Numbered from the stretch's first letter, positions 31,964-40,981 are shown. The stretch is DNA of 60,372 nucleotides from Saprospiraceae bacterium (GCA_020631355.1 JAHDHL010000029.1:1-60372); one strand, 5' to 3'. Made by a program: numbers and translations. The notes: generated by a model from the sequence alone, not told the origin.

Positions 31964-31971
31964 TATCTTTG
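31964..31971 (+). promoter_or_regulatory. Candidate -7 box of queF
   Basis: TATCTTTG matches TANNTTTG and lies 51 bases before the queF ATG. The -33 element is unclear. An inverted repeat TCATTTT...AAAATGA lies near 31892-31920 in the shared queC-queF region. No preQ1 riboswitch fold was recognised. Confidence 0.45.
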
Positions 31972-32022
31972 GAGTTTGATATGGTATCGAATTACTGACA
32001 TTGCATCTTAAATCAAAAATTG

Positions 32023-32454
32023 ATGGATAAGAATTTCGACTTCCTAGGTAAGGCCATAAATGAATTGCCTAGTTCTCCAGCTGAGGCTGAATTGGATTGT
32101 TTTCCGAATAGACATAACGCAAGGGATTATGTAGTGGAATTCAATTGTGTGGATTTTACTTCCCGTTGTCCCGTGACACAGCAATCTGATTTTGCGAATA
32201 TCGTTATCCGGTATGTACCCAATGAGAAATGTATTGAGACCAAATCACTGAAGTTCTACATGCAGTCATATCGGGAACAGAAAATGTTCAATGAACAGAT
32301 AGTCAATCAGATTCTAGAGGATTTATCCTCGGTCTGTGAGCCTAAGTGGATGCAGGTGAAAGGTGCTTTTGCTGCTAGGGGCGGCATCAGTCTGACGACC
32401 ATTGCGGAGTATCCCAATTTGGATATCCCGGAAATGGTGAAAAAAATGAAATGA
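32023..32454 (+). CDS. queF: NADPH-dependent 7-cyano-7-deazaguanine reductase
   Basis: QueF reduces preQ0 nitrile to preQ1 amine with NADPH. The 143-residue product is of the short, single-domain (YkvM) type: catalytic Cys in DFTSRCPVTQQSDFA, NADPH-binding ETKSLKFYMQSYRE, and the substrate-binding FAARGGISLT motif in place of the usual F-x-x-RGG. ATG 32023 is used; the TTG directly before it is not needed. A terminator follows. Confidence 0.96.
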   Translation: MDKNFDFLGKAINELPSSPAEAELDCFPNRHNARDYVVEFNCVDFTSRCPVTQQSDFANIVIRYVPNEKCIETKSLKFYMQSYREQKMFNEQIVNQILEDLSSVCEPKWMQVKGAFAARGGISLTTIAEYPNLDIPEMVKKMK

Positions 32455-32508
32455 TATCCTAAAGAATATGCCTCATACTAAGTATGGTTTAGGAAACAGG
32501 CCAATAAC

Positions 32509-32545
32509 AAAGCCCATAATGATCATCATTATGGGCTTTTCTTTT
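32509..32545 (+). terminator. Terminator after queF
   Basis: Perfect 14-base arms AAAGCCCATAATGA (32509-32522) and TCATTATGGGCTTT (32526-32539) enclose a three-base loop and are followed by TTTTCTTTT. It may also serve the convergent gene. Confidence 0.9.
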
Positions 32546-32562
32546 GGATTTGTTATATCTAA

Positions 32563-33945
32563 TTAATATTTCCAAATGTCAGGAATAGTAACCCCTAATC
32601 CTCCATTGTTAAGTTCATCTACGATTGTTGCACGCAATTGTGTTTTTTTAGTTGCTAAGGTTCCGGATCTTACCGTAGAGTAGTATTGTTGGTTAGAAAA
32701 ATCAAAAGTGGATAGAATATCCAATTTCCATTCGCCATCTTCCTTGTTCATCTTTGCTTTGTAGCGGATGTTCTCAGAACGGACTAAAAGGTTGGATGCT
32801 GCTGATAGTTCCAAGGTTGCTTCTGTAGGAGATGAGAATGAAATACCCTTGATGTTGGTATTTTTTACATGATCCTTGCCATCAAGGCCAATAGACCACA
32901 ATCCCAAATCCAACAATTGCAAGAAGAAGCCCAGTTCCTCAAGGATATCCTCGTCTTTCATATCCTCTTTTCCTTCTTTCATGAAAATGAATTTGGTGTA
33001 CATGTAATACCTGAAAATAGATGGTGAGTCACCATATTTGGTACTTAGCATTCCTACCTCAGGTACGAAATCATTCAGTTTGGTATTATTATACAAATCC
33101 AAAAAGAGTTGTCTGGATTCTTGAGTGATTAGATTGATAGAAGTACCAATAGGAGTTCGATTCTCAACATAGTAGTTGAAAGCAGCCTTGACTTCTTCCT
33201 CTAATGCCTGGTCAACATAATCTTTTTGTATAGAATGTTCTGAATTTCTAGTGATATAGCTAAGGTAAAGACTATTGATACCTCCAACTTCCTCTGGTAT
33301 GAGAAGTCCCATATCAGTCATGTTATCCAAATCCTTTTTACTTTCAAGAATATTTAGAATATCTTCTTTGGCGATACTTTGTAGCTTAACATTTGCATTT
33401 GGATTATTAAAATAAGCTAATTTTTTGGAATTGTCATAACGGTAAGAACTTTGGTCATCCATCGGATAGGCAAGTACAAAACTGTCTTTTTTGACCTCGC
33501 TCACTTTAGCTATGAATTTTTTATCACTCTCTTTTAAGTGGTAATAGTCATTCACACTAGGTTCATTCACATAAGACTTGAATGTAGCCATGCGATTTAC
33601 ATTACCTTGTTCATAATCTACTTTTTGTTGTCTTTTTCTTGAACAATTGCCAATACTAGTTACCATGAAGAAAAGCGCGATGAGTATCGGGCCTGCGAAC
33701 GCATAGAATGGAATTCCTCTACCATAGGCAGCACTGAGCGCTCTGTTGGCTTCCGGATTCATCTTGTAGGATTCGCCATTACTTTTCAGAACCCAAGTCT
33801 TTTCGAATGGAAAAATAGGAATGAACATAATATGAACAACCCTGACCACTTGTTGGACAGTTGTGTTGGGTTGTGCGGCTAGTTGTGGTGGAATTTCGCT
33901 TTTATTAAGCGTCTTGATAGGTATACTGTAATGTCCAAAAATCAT
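32563..33945 (-). CDS. Membrane protein of unknown function
   Basis: I do not recognise the family. The 460-residue product has a hydrophobic segment near residues 35-55 (VVHIMFIPIFPFEKTWVL, probably beta or half-membrane), a clear membrane helix at about 80-100 (FYAFAGPILIALFFMVTSI) followed by CSRKRQQK, and a long mixed soluble part of about 350 residues rich in Asp, Glu and Tyr. ATG 33945 is chosen because the promoter pair at 33976-34005 sits where a longer start (34005) would lie. The strong positive charges after the helix suggest the large part may be cytoplasmic. No partner is evident. Confidence 0.7.
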   Translation of the reverse strand: MIFGHYSIPIKTLNKSEIPPQLAAQPNTTVQQVVRVVHIMFIPIFPFEKTWVLKSNGESYKMNPEANRALSAAYGRGIPFYAFAGPILIALFFMVTSIGNCSRKRQQKVDYEQGNVNRMATFKSYVNEPSVNDYYHLKESDKKFIAKVSEVKKDSFVLAYPMDDQSSYRYDNSKKLAYFNNPNANVKLQSIAKEDILNILESKKDLDNMTDMGLLIPEEVGGINSLYLSYITRNSEHSIQKDYVDQALEEEVKAAFNYYVENRTPIGTSINLITQESRQLFLDLYNNTKLNDFVPEVGMLSTKYGDSPSIFRYYMYTKFIFMKEGKEDMKDEDILEELGFFLQLLDLGLWSIGLDGKDHVKNTNIKGISFSSPTEATLELSAASNLLVRSENIRYKAKMNKEDGEWKLDILSTFDFSNQQYYSTVRSGTLATKKTQLRATIVDELNNGGLGVTIPDIWKY

Positions 33946-33975
33946 GGGTGTATATTTTTTATAGGTTAATAAAAT

Positions 33976-34005
33976 CGAAGGTAGGTAAAATATGTATAAA
34001 ACCAA
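33976..34005 (-). promoter_or_regulatory. Promoter with -33 and -7 elements
   Basis: On the minus strand, TTG (34003-34005) is separated by 19 bases from TACCTTCG (33976-33983). This matches the Bacteroidota pattern TTG-N19-TANNTTYG. It places the transcript start about 20-25 bases before ATG 33945. Confidence 0.55.
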
Positions 34006-34114
34006 TTCGATATGCCCTTTTAAGTCATATTGTAAAAGAGCAATATTTTTGAAAATGTGCCTTTTTTGTAAGCAATTTTAAATCCTTGATGTTATCTAAA
34101 TTGAATATGCTGGT

Positions 34115-34122
34115 TATTTTTG
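34115..34122 (+). promoter_or_regulatory. Candidate -7 box of folD
   Basis: TATTTTTG matches TANNTTTG, with the folD ATG 19 bases downstream. A longer reading from TTG 34120 would overlap this box, which supports the ATG at 34141. Confidence 0.45.
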
Positions 34123-34140
34123 CAGAAAAATTCAGATTAC

Positions 34141-35028
34141 ATGAGTGCGAAGATTATTGATGGAAAGGGATTGGCCAATACCATTAAGGATGAAATCCGT
34201 GAGGAAGTAGAAAGAATCAAGGAAAGAGGAGGGAAGATTCCGCATTTGGCAGCCGTACTTGTGGGTGAGAATCCTGCCAGTCAATCCTATGTGAGGAATA
34301 AGGTACGCTCATGTGAGCAGTGTGGTTTCCAGTCCACACTCATCAGGAAGCCTGCTATCATTACCCAGCCGCAATTATTGGCTGTGATAGATGAGCTCAA
34401 TAAGGATGAGGAGATTGATGGTTTTATCGTACAGTTACCCTTACCAGACCATATAGATGAGGAATTGGTTACCTTGGCCATTGATCCAAAGAAAGATGTG
34501 GATGGTTTTCATCCTGTCAATTTCGGCCGTATGGCACTCGGATTACCCTCATATCTCCCTGCAACCCCCAATGGTATCCTTGAAATGCTCAAACGTTACA
34601 ATATAGAGACTTCGGGCAAGCACTGTGTGGTGGTTGGAAGAAGTAATATCGTAGGTAAACCCATGAGTATTCTCCTTGCAGGCAAGGGCTATCCGGGTAA
34701 TTGTACCGTTACCCTAACCCACTCGAGAACCAAGGATTTGAAAGCCGAAACCCTTAGGGCTGATATCATCATTATGGCATTGGGAAAAGCCAATTTCCTA
34801 ACGGCTGATATGGTCAAGGAGGGAGCTGTTGTGATCGATGTAGGAATAAATCGTGTAGATGATGTGACTGCGAAGCGTGGTTACCGTCTAAAGGGAGACG
34901 TTGATTATGACGCAGTAGCTGCAAAGGCAAGTTACATTACTCCTGTCCCTGGTGGGGTAGGACCCATGACAGTCGCATCTTTGTTGATGAATACCCTCAG
35001 GGCTAGCAAAAAGGAAGTCTATGGCTAG
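34141..35028 (+). CDS. folD: Bifunctional methylenetetrahydrofolate dehydrogenase/cyclohydrolase
   Basis: FolD interconverts 5,10-methylene-THF and 10-formyl-THF, using NADP and water, and supplies one-carbon units for purines. The 295-residue product has the catalytic segment [20 protein letters not shown] with Tyr and Lys, the [10 protein letters not shown] signature, [10 protein letters not shown] and the nucleotide-binding [16 protein letters not shown]. The C-terminal signature [16 protein letters not shown] completes the match. Length is normal. It is a single gene, followed 87 bases later by a small membrane protein. Confidence 0.97.
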   Translation: MSAKIIDGKGLANTIKDEIREEVERIKERGGKIPHLAAVLVGENPASQSYVRNKVRSCEQCGFQSTLIRKPAIITQPQLLAVIDELNKDEEIDGFIVQLPLPDHIDEELVTLAIDPKKDVDGFHPVNFGRMALGLPSYLPATPNGILEMLKRYNIETSGKHCVVVGRSNIVGKPMSILLAGKGYPGNCTVTLTHSRTKDLKAETLRADIIIMALGKANFLTADMVKEGAVVIDVGINRVDDVTAKRGYRLKGDVDYDAVAAKASYITPVPGGVGPMTVASLLMNTLRASKKEVYG

Positions 35029-35115
35029 ATTCCGTTTTAGGAATTGTTAACATCGGATACATAATTTTTGGAAAGTTACTTTCGTTAGTGCCTTATACCA
35101 AAAATTAAGTTGAAC

Positions 35116-35307
35116 ATGAGCCAGAACCTTTTTGATTTGAATGCCAGAAAAAGCCGGAATAAGGCTTTGATTATGACGATAATGTTTCACGTTGTCATCA
35201 TCGGAGGAGTGATTTTCGCCTCTCCGGGCGGTTTTTCTGATATCCAACAACAAATAGATGAATGGATGCAACCCAATACCGATGAAAAACCTGTTTCCAT
35301 GACTTAA
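35116..35307 (+). CDS. Small single-pass membrane protein, 63 residues
   Basis: The family is not recognised. The product has a polar N-terminus (MSQNLFDLNARKSRNK), one membrane helix (about 18-38, ALIMTIMFHVVIIGGVIF) and a short acidic tail with SDIQQQIDEWMQPN. A -7-like box TACTTTCG (35077-35084) lies upstream and a strong terminator downstream, so it looks like a complete single-gene transcript. The positive-inside rule suggests the N-terminus is cytoplasmic. Function unknown. Confidence 0.6.
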   Translation: MSQNLFDLNARKSRNKALIMTIMFHVVIIGGVIFASPGGFSDIQQQIDEWMQPNTDEKPVSMT

Positions 35308-35346
35308 CGTGCGACCATAACAATATCCAAACTACTTTTGGACGCT

Positions 35347-35379
35347 AGACCTTCCTCTTTTGAGGAGGGTCTTTTTTTA
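35347..35379 (+). terminator. Terminator after the 63-residue membrane protein gene
   Basis: Eleven-base arms AGACCTTCCTC (35347-35357) and GAGGAGGGTCT (35362-35372) with one G-T pair enclose a TTTT loop, followed by seven T. Confidence 0.9.
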
Positions 35380-35514
35380 TGTCTTGTTGATAAGGTGGAG
35401 TTGGTATAAGTATTTGATTTTCATTATTTTAAATACATTTATTTTTCTTTTGTTAATTCATTGTTACCACAACTATCCCACATTAATATTAAGGTTACAA
35501 TCTCTCTCTGTTAT

Positions 35515-35544
35515 TTTACAAACTGTTAATGCGGCTTTAATATT
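35515..35544 (+). promoter_or_regulatory. Imperfect 11-base-period repeats upstream of the lipoprotein gene
   Basis: TTTACAAA, TTAATGCG and TTAATATT start at 35515, 35526 and 35537, spaced exactly 11 bases. Together they resemble the better repeats near 41500 but match each other poorly, so chance in AT-rich DNA is possible. Confidence 0.25.
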
Positions 35545-35630
35545 CGACTAATGATTATGAGTTTAATTTGCAATCGAAATCGGAAATAACTGTTCCGTTC
35601 AGTTCAAATTACATTCAAAAATCAAATAAG

Positions 35631-36926
35631 ATGAGAATTTCAACTTTCAAATTGTTTTCATTTTTCTTAGCTACGACACTTCTTACATTGAATTCATGTA
35701 AGGAAGACACTACGGGTACAACTTGCGAAACGATAGTTTGTGATGCAGGATTCACTTGTATGGATGGTGTTTGTGTAGTTGATAATTCTATCGACGAGTA
35801 CAAATTGACAGGAAGTATCACTGAAAATAAGACCTTGGACGCTGCTAATGTTTGGACATTGGCTGGTAGGGTTATCGTAGAACCAGGTGTTACCTTGACG
35901 ATTGAACCAGGTACAGTTATCAAGGGGGAATTGGGTGTTGGTGCAGCAGCATCTTCATTGATTGTTGCTCGTGGAGCTACCATCAATGCAGCAGGAACAG
36001 CTTCCAATCCAATCGTATTCACATCCGCGGGTGATAATATCTCCAATGGAAGCCAAGTGGGTACATCCTTGAATTATGAAAGCCAGAATGGATTATGGGG
36101 TGGCTTGATCATCCTTGGTGATGCACCTATTTCCCCAGAATCAGGTGCTACTGCCCAGATTGAGGGTATCCCTGCTGATGTGACTGCAGGTAACTATGGA
36201 GGTAATAATCCTACGGATAACTCAGGTGTACTGACCTATGTGTCCATCAGATTCGGTGGTGCTGAAATCGGTAGTGGAAACGAAATCAATGGCCTTACAC
36301 TGGGTGGTGTGGGTTCCGGTACAACGATTCATCACGTTGAGGTGATATCCAACTTTGATGATGGTATCGAATTCTTCGGAGGTACTGTGAATGTATCTGA
36401 CGCCATTGTAGTGAACCAAGGCGATGATGCTTTCGATATCGACCAAGCATGGTCTGGTACTTTGATGAATTTCATCAATATAGCAGGTCCTGAATCTGAT
36501 TTCTCATTAGAAATTGATGGTCCGGAGGGGTCCGAAAATGCTGATGGAAAATACGAGTTGATGAATGGTACGCTTAAAGGAGGTGCAGGTTCAATGGTGG
36601 TCTTCAAAAAAAGTGCCCAGGGTAATATCAGTAATACTTATTTCCTGAATTATAATTCAGGTTCATCCCTATTGTTGGATGATGCTGAAACTTATGATAA
36701 GCTAATCAATGGTGACCTTACATTCGGAGGTCTTCAGTTTGCCGATGCAATGGGTATGACATTAGCCGAGATTGCCGAGGATGATTCCAATTCAGGCACT
36801 TCTGAATATGCCACATATGTCGAAAACAATTGCTCTGTGGTTACTACACCAACCGTTGGTGCAATAGTGAGTGAATTCTCATCATGGTCCATGGCTGATA
36901 AGGAAGGCTTATTATTCGGATTATAA
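35631..36926 (+). CDS. Lipoprotein with right-handed beta-helix
   Basis: The 431-residue product has a lipoprotein signal (lipobox LNSC, Cys about residue 23) and a short Cys-rich EGF-like motif (CETIVCDAGFTCMDGVCV). A parallel beta-helix follows: VIVEPGVTLTIEPGTVIKG, LIVARGATINAAGTASNPI, NGLWGGLIILGDAP, HHVEVISNFDDGIEFFGG, INIAGPESDFSLEIDGPEG. Such lipoproteins are common next to a TonB-dependent receptor in Bacteroidota, as here. It is probably exposed at the outer membrane and helps the receptor capture a ligand, though that role is inferred from position. ATG 35631 gives the lipoprotein signal. Confidence 0.85.
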   Translation: MRISTFKLFSFFLATTLLTLNSCKEDTTGTTCETIVCDAGFTCMDGVCVVDNSIDEYKLTGSITENKTLDAANVWTLAGRVIVEPGVTLTIEPGTVIKGELGVGAAASSLIVARGATINAAGTASNPIVFTSAGDNISNGSQVGTSLNYESQNGLWGGLIILGDAPISPESGATAQIEGIPADVTAGNYGGNNPTDNSGVLTYVSIRFGGAEIGSGNEINGLTLGGVGSGTTIHHVEVISNFDDGIEFFGGTVNVSDAIVVNQGDDAFDIDQAWSGTLMNFINIAGPESDFSLEIDGPEGSENADGKYELMNGTLKGGAGSMVVFKKSAQGNISNTYFLNYNSGSSLLLDDAETYDKLINGDLTFGGLQFADAMGMTLAEIAEDDSNSGTSEYATYVENNCSVVTTPTVGAIVSEFSSWSMADKEGLLFGL

Positions 36927-36969
36927 TAGAATCAAAGGGTTGTAAACCAGCAATCCGCAATATAATTGC

Positions 36970-37002
36970 GAAGGAAGTAATGGAATAATCATTACTTCCT
37001 TC
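36970..37002 (+). repeat. Perfect 13-base inverted repeat between lipoprotein and TonB receptor genes
   Basis: Arms GAAGGAAGTAATG (36970-36982) and CATTACTTCCTTC (36990-37002) are perfectly complementary with a 7-base loop, but no T-run follows. It is probably an intercistronic hairpin that sets relative expression or protects the mRNA, rather than a full terminator. Confidence 0.6.
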
Positions 37003-37056
37003 AAACGTATGAACACATTTTTTACAACCCCAACTACAACTTTTAAATAGAGCGTA

Positions 37057-39894
37057 ATGAAACAGACAGAATTCTTGAAATTTCTTTTGGTTGGTTTGTT
37101 GGTATCATGTATGATGTCCCTTCAGGCACAAACAGGTACAGTAAGAGGAAAGGTCGTCGATGATGCCACAGCGGAGGACGTTATTGGCGCGAATATCTTG
37201 GTTGTTGGAACAGGTACGGGTACCGTTTCCGATTGGGATGGAACTTTCTCATTGGACCTTGCAGTAGGTTTGCATAGTTTGGAATTCTCTTACACAGGTA
37301 AGGCCACACAAACCATAACGGATATCGAAGTGAAAGAAGGGGAGGTGACGAATCTGAATGTCATTTCAATGATTGATGAGACTGAGGTCATCAGGGAAGT
37401 AGTGGTAACAGCTACCAAGATTACCAATACGGAGAATGCCTTGATGAAAATCCAACAGAAGTCATTGAATGTTTTGGATGCGGTTTCTGCCCAGTCCATT
37501 TCAAGGTCAGGTGACGGTGATGCGGGAGAGGCCATCAAAAGGGTGACAGGTGTGACCGTACAAGGAGGAAAGAATGTATTCGTTAGGGGATTGGGTGACC
37601 GTTATACGAAAACCATCCTGAATGCAATGGAAATTCCGGGTTTGGATCCTGATAGGAATACTGTTCAGATGGATATCTTCCCAACGAATATCTTGGATAA
37701 TATCATTGTTTATAAAACATTCACACCTAACTTATCCGGTGATTTCACTGGTGGTACCGTGGATATTTCCTTGAAGAATTTTCCTGATGAGAAAAAATTG
37801 AATGTATCTGCATCCTTGGGTTACAACAACCTGAGCAGCTTCAATAATAATTTCTTGAGTTATGATACACCCGGATTGGATGGATTGGGTCTAGGTGCAT
37901 ATCCAAGAAGATTGCCCATCAACTCAGGTCTGCGCAGTTTGCCTCCGGGGTTCGGAAGTAATACTGAAGTGGAACGAAGGGTGAATGCATTCAGTAAGGA
38001 AATGTCTCCTGATAGGGTTAATAGCTTAATGAATTCCAGCTTTGGTTTCAGTTTTGGTAATCAAATCAGAAAGGAGAAATCCACTTTGGGCTATAATATC
38101 GCATTGGGATATAAGAATAATTATACCTACAATGAGGATGCAGAATTCAATAACTACTTGAAGAATGCCAACAAGGATATCAATGAAATGGAACTCAGCC
38201 AATCCAGAATCGGAGATATCGGAACACAGGAAGTATTGTGGTCCGGTTTGTTGAATGGTTCCATCAAGAAAGGAAACAGTGGTTATTCTTTGAGTTTCTT
38301 CCATACACAGGATGGTATCACGACAGCATCCATCATCAACTCTGAGGATTTCATCAATACGTCTGTTGCTTTGGAAAAAAGTACCTTGTATTACAACCAA
38401 AGAAATATTTCCAACCTAGCTTATAAGCAGCAGCATAGTTTTCCTGAAAAGGAAATGAAGGTATCCATCAATGTTTCCCCATCCTTGGCTATGAATAAGG
38501 AACCCGACCTAAGGGAAACCACATTCGCAGTCAGTGATGAGGGCAATTACCTTTTTGATACGGGTGCAGGTGCAGGATTGTTCAGGACTTACAGGGACCT
38601 AGTGGAATACAGTAATAACTCGAAAGTTGATTTCGAATGGAAATTCAAGGGTGTAAAGGAAAAGGAGGCCAAATTATTGGCTGGTGTGGCACACCTGTAC
38701 AAGAACAGGGATTTCTCCATCGTAAAATATATCCTAAGGAATCAAGGATTGGATTTGGAATACACAGGCGATCCGAATCAGATTTTCGAGGATCAGAATC
38801 TTTACAGTGCCGAAACCAACGAGGGATTCTGGTTGGATGGCCAGAAGAACCCATCGGATCGTTTCCAATCCAACCTGAATATCTTCGGAGCATATGTAAT
38901 GAATGAATTGCCTGTTTCCGATCAGTTCAGTTTGGTATATGGTTTGAGGGTAGAACAAGCCATCATGAGATATACGGGTGAGCGACAGGTCATCACGACA
39001 CAGAATGATGTCTACAGGAATAGAAAGGTATTGGATGAATTGGATTTCCTTCCTTCATTGAATATGATTTACAAATTGAAGGATGATATGAATCTACGTT
39101 TTTCATCATCCAGAACCTTGGTTAGACCATCATTCAAGGAGAAGTCATTGGCTCAGATTCTTGACCCGGTATCCGGCATTACCTTTATTGGTAATGTAGA
39201 TGATTTGGACCAGACGAATATTGTCAATTTGGATTTGAGATGGGAATATTTCTTCAATAGGGGAGAGATGGTTTCATTCACTACATTCTTTAAGTATTTC
39301 GATAATCCGATTGAGATTGTGGCATTCCAAGGGGAATCCCCAAACAACCTGACACCAAGGAATGCTGATAATGCAAGGGTCATCGGATTGGAATTCGAAT
39401 TGAAGAAGAATTTGGGTTTCATTGCTTCAGCTTTGGATAAGTTGGCCTTTGGTACCAATGTGACTTATGTCCACTCAAGGGTGAAGATGACCGAGGGAGA
39501 GTACGAGGATCGTCTGATTGAGTTGAGAACCAATGAAACGATTGATAACTATCGTACCATGCAGGGGCAATCACCATTCATTATCAATGCTTACCTGAAT
39601 TACCTACATAATGGTTTGGAAGCCAATATCAGCTATAATGTCCAGGGAGAGAGCTTGGAAGTTGTGGGTGTGAGAAGGAATTCCGATGTATTCACACAGC
39701 CATTCCATAGTTTGAATCTTAAGGTGGGTAAGCGTTTTGGTTCAGATGACCAGTGGAAAGTTTCATTGAATGCCAAGAATGTTCTGAATCAGGAGAATGT
39801 GAGTTTGTATAAGTCATTTGAATCCACGGATAGGATATTCAGAAAACTAAGACCGGGTGTAGGCTTTACGGTAGGAGTAGGCTACACTTTCTAA
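37057..39894 (+). CDS. TonB-dependent receptor with carboxypeptidase-regulatory N-domain
   Basis: The 945-residue product has a signal peptide (about 1-25, SLQAQ), a CarboxypepD_reg-like beta-sandwich (about 28-110; GTVRGKVVDDATAEDVIGAN), a plug domain (about 125-255; DGDAGEAIKRVTGVTVQGGK, VFVRGLGDRYTKTILN, DNIIVYKTFTPNLSGDFTGG) and an outer-membrane barrel to the end, closing in VGFTVGVGYTF with terminal Phe. The final strands FGSDDQWKVSLNAKNVLNQE are typical. No SusD partner follows, so this is not a Sus locus. The beta-helix lipoprotein precedes it and a PiT-like permease follows, which suggests phosphate or a phosphorylated compound as ligand; this is inference. Confidence 0.92.
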   Translation: MKQTEFLKFLLVGLLVSCMMSLQAQTGTVRGKVVDDATAEDVIGANILVVGTGTGTVSDWDGTFSLDLAVGLHSLEFSYTGKATQTITDIEVKEGEVTNLNVISMIDETEVIREVVVTATKITNTENALMKIQQKSLNVLDAVSAQSISRSGDGDAGEAIKRVTGVTVQGGKNVFVRGLGDRYTKTILNAMEIPGLDPDRNTVQMDIFPTNILDNIIVYKTFTPNLSGDFTGGTVDISLKNFPDEKKLNVSASLGYNNLSSFNNNFLSYDTPGLDGLGLGAYPRRLPINSGLRSLPPGFGSNTEVERRVNAFSKEMSPDRVNSLMNSSFGFSFGNQIRKEKSTLGYNIALGYKNNYTYNEDAEFNNYLKNANKDINEMELSQSRIGDIGTQEVLWSGLLNGSIKKGNSGYSLSFFHTQDGITTASIINSEDFINTSVALEKSTLYYNQRNISNLAYKQQHSFPEKEMKVSINVSPSLAMNKEPDLRETTFAVSDEGNYLFDTGAGAGLFRTYRDLVEYSNNSKVDFEWKFKGVKEKEAKLLAGVAHLYKNRDFSIVKYILRNQGLDLEYTGDPNQIFEDQNLYSAETNEGFWLDGQKNPSDRFQSNLNIFGAYVMNELPVSDQFSLVYGLRVEQAIMRYTGERQVITTQNDVYRNRKVLDELDFLPSLNMIYKLKDDMNLRFSSSRTLVRPSFKEKSLAQILDPVSGITFIGNVDDLDQTNIVNLDLRWEYFFNRGEMVSFTTFFKYFDNPIEIVAFQGESPNNLTPRNADNARVIGLEFELKKNLGFIASALDKLAFGTNVTYVHSRVKMTEGEYEDRLIELRTNETIDNYRTMQGQSPFIINAYLNYLHNGLEANISYNVQGESLEVVGVRRNSDVFTQPFHSLNLKVGKRFGSDDQWKVSLNAKNVLNQENVSLYKSFESTDRIFRKLRPGVGFTVGVGYTF

Positions 39895-39916
39895 TAGAGA
39901 TGTATAGAATTAGGGT

Positions 39917-39952
39917 AGAATTGCGCTGGGAATTGATTTCCAGCGCAATTCT
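39917..39952 (+). terminator. Hairpin after the TonB receptor gene
   Basis: Perfect 13-base arms AGAATTGCGCTGG (39917-39929) and CCAGCGCAATTCT (39940-39952) are followed by only a short TTCATT. Probably a terminator with a weak T-tract. Confidence 0.65.
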
Positions 39953-39955
39953 TCA

Positions 39956-39984
39956 TTGATAGACCATCCATTCAGTTATATTCG
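39956..39984 (+). promoter_or_regulatory. Candidate promoter of the PiT-like permease
   Basis: TTG (39956-39958), 18 bases, then TATATTCG (39977-39984), close to TTG-N19-TANNTTYG. The ATG of the permease lies 31 bases downstream. The permease may thus be transcribed apart from the receptor. Confidence 0.35.
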
Positions 39985-40015
39985 CACCAGTTAAAAAAAC
40001 TACAATCAAATCATT

Positions 40016-40981
40016 ATGGACGTAACAATGATCATCATGTGGCTGGGTTTTATCCTTGCTTCTTATTCGGTGGTGGGTAACGATACCATCCAAACCCTAG
40101 GGACATTCCTCAGCTCGAATGAGAAAAGACCTTGGTGGATATTGTTCATTTTTGCCGGTAGTATCCTAGCAGCCACCCTTATTTATGGTTGGTATAGTTA
40201 TGGAGGCGACGTATCCTATGGCCGTTTGGAAAAGTATCCTTTACCGGACCCCTTTGCTTGGTATTTCCTACTGCCTCCCATTATTCTGATGCTATTGACC
40301 CGTACGGGTATTCCGGTAAGTACCTCATTCCTAATCCTGACATTCTTCAACCCGAAGAATTTGGATAAGATGGTCACAAAGAGTCTCATCGGATATGCAG
40401 TGGCCTTTGCCGCCGCATTCATTCTGTATTTGCTGATTTCCAAGGCCCTTGAGAAGAAATTCATAGATAATCCCGCTACAGATAAGGAAAAACAGGTCTG
40501 GACGGTATTGCAATGGGGCTCCACTGGTTTCCTATGGTCACAATGGCTGATACAGGATTTTGCGAATATATATGTATATCTCCCCCGTGATATGGACATC
40601 ACAGGTCTGGCTGTTTCCTTATTAATCATATTGGGAATGTTGGCATTCATTATTTACTCAAGAGGTGGTGCCATCCAGAGTATCGTAAAGTCAAAAACGA
40701 ATACGATAGATTTGAGGTCTGCTACCATCATAGACCTTTGTTATGGTATCGTATTGTTCTATTTCAAGGAATTGAATAATGTACCAATGAGTACGACTTG
40801 GGTGTTCATCGGAATCCTGGCGGGTCGTGAGATTGCCATCAATTTCATGCTGAATCGCAAAGAGGGGCGGAGTGCCATGTTCAAGAATCTTGGGATGGAT
40901 TTATTGAAGGTATTCTTCGGATTGGTCGTCAGTATCGTGTTGGTGTACGTCGTCAAATACTTGTCTACGGGCGCATTCTAA
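40016..40981 (+). CDS. PiT/Pho4-like inorganic ion permease
   Basis: The 321-residue product has about eight membrane helices. It shows the internal inverted-repeat signatures of the PiT family: SVVGNDTIQTLGTF (compare GAND-x-AN) at about 20, TRTGIPVSTSFLIL at about 100 and VPMSTTWVFIGILAGRE at about 260. PiT proteins take up phosphate, sometimes with metal, by H+ or Na+ symport. The second GAND motif is not preserved, so this is a divergent member. The TonB receptor upstream would bring the same solute across the outer membrane, a link inferred from adjacency. Confidence 0.75.
   Translation: MDVTMIIMWLGFILASYSVVGNDTIQTLGTFLSSNEKRPWWILFIFAGSILAATLIYGWYSYGGDVSYGRLEKYPLPDPFAWYFLLPPIILMLLTRTGIPVSTSFLILTFFNPKNLDKMVTKSLIGYAVAFAAAFILYLLISKALEKKFIDNPATDKEKQVWTVLQWGSTGFLWSQWLIQDFANIYVYLPRDMDITGLAVSLLIILGMLAFIIYSRGGAIQSIVKSKTNTIDLRSATIIDLCYGIVLFYFKELNNVPMSTTWVFIGILAGREIAINFMLNRKEGRSAMFKNLGMDLLKVFFGLVVSIVLVYVVKYLSTGAF

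Larger units (their letters stand above)
35308..35630. other. Intergenic region with terminator and repeat-containing promoter
   Basis: A terminator lies at its start (35347-35379), followed by about 200 bases of AT-rich DNA and the imperfect 11-base-period repeats at 35515-35544 upstream of the lipoprotein gene. A 63-codon frame starting inside the terminator (TTG 35360) is not credible as a gene. Confidence 0.5.

Noticed and set aside
31776-32022. preQ1 riboswitch in the queC-queF region
   Set aside because: I looked for a small pseudoknot with the usual C-rich loop and A-rich tail and saw none; only AT-rich sequence with a weak inverted repeat.
35360-35551. Hydrophobic 63-codon frame downstream of the small membrane protein
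   Set aside because: It starts with TTG inside a terminator hairpin and its hydrophobicity comes from AT-rich intergenic DNA.
36970-37002. Full terminator between lipoprotein and TonB receptor
   Set aside because: The stem is perfect but no T-run follows, so it is listed as an intercistronic hairpin instead.
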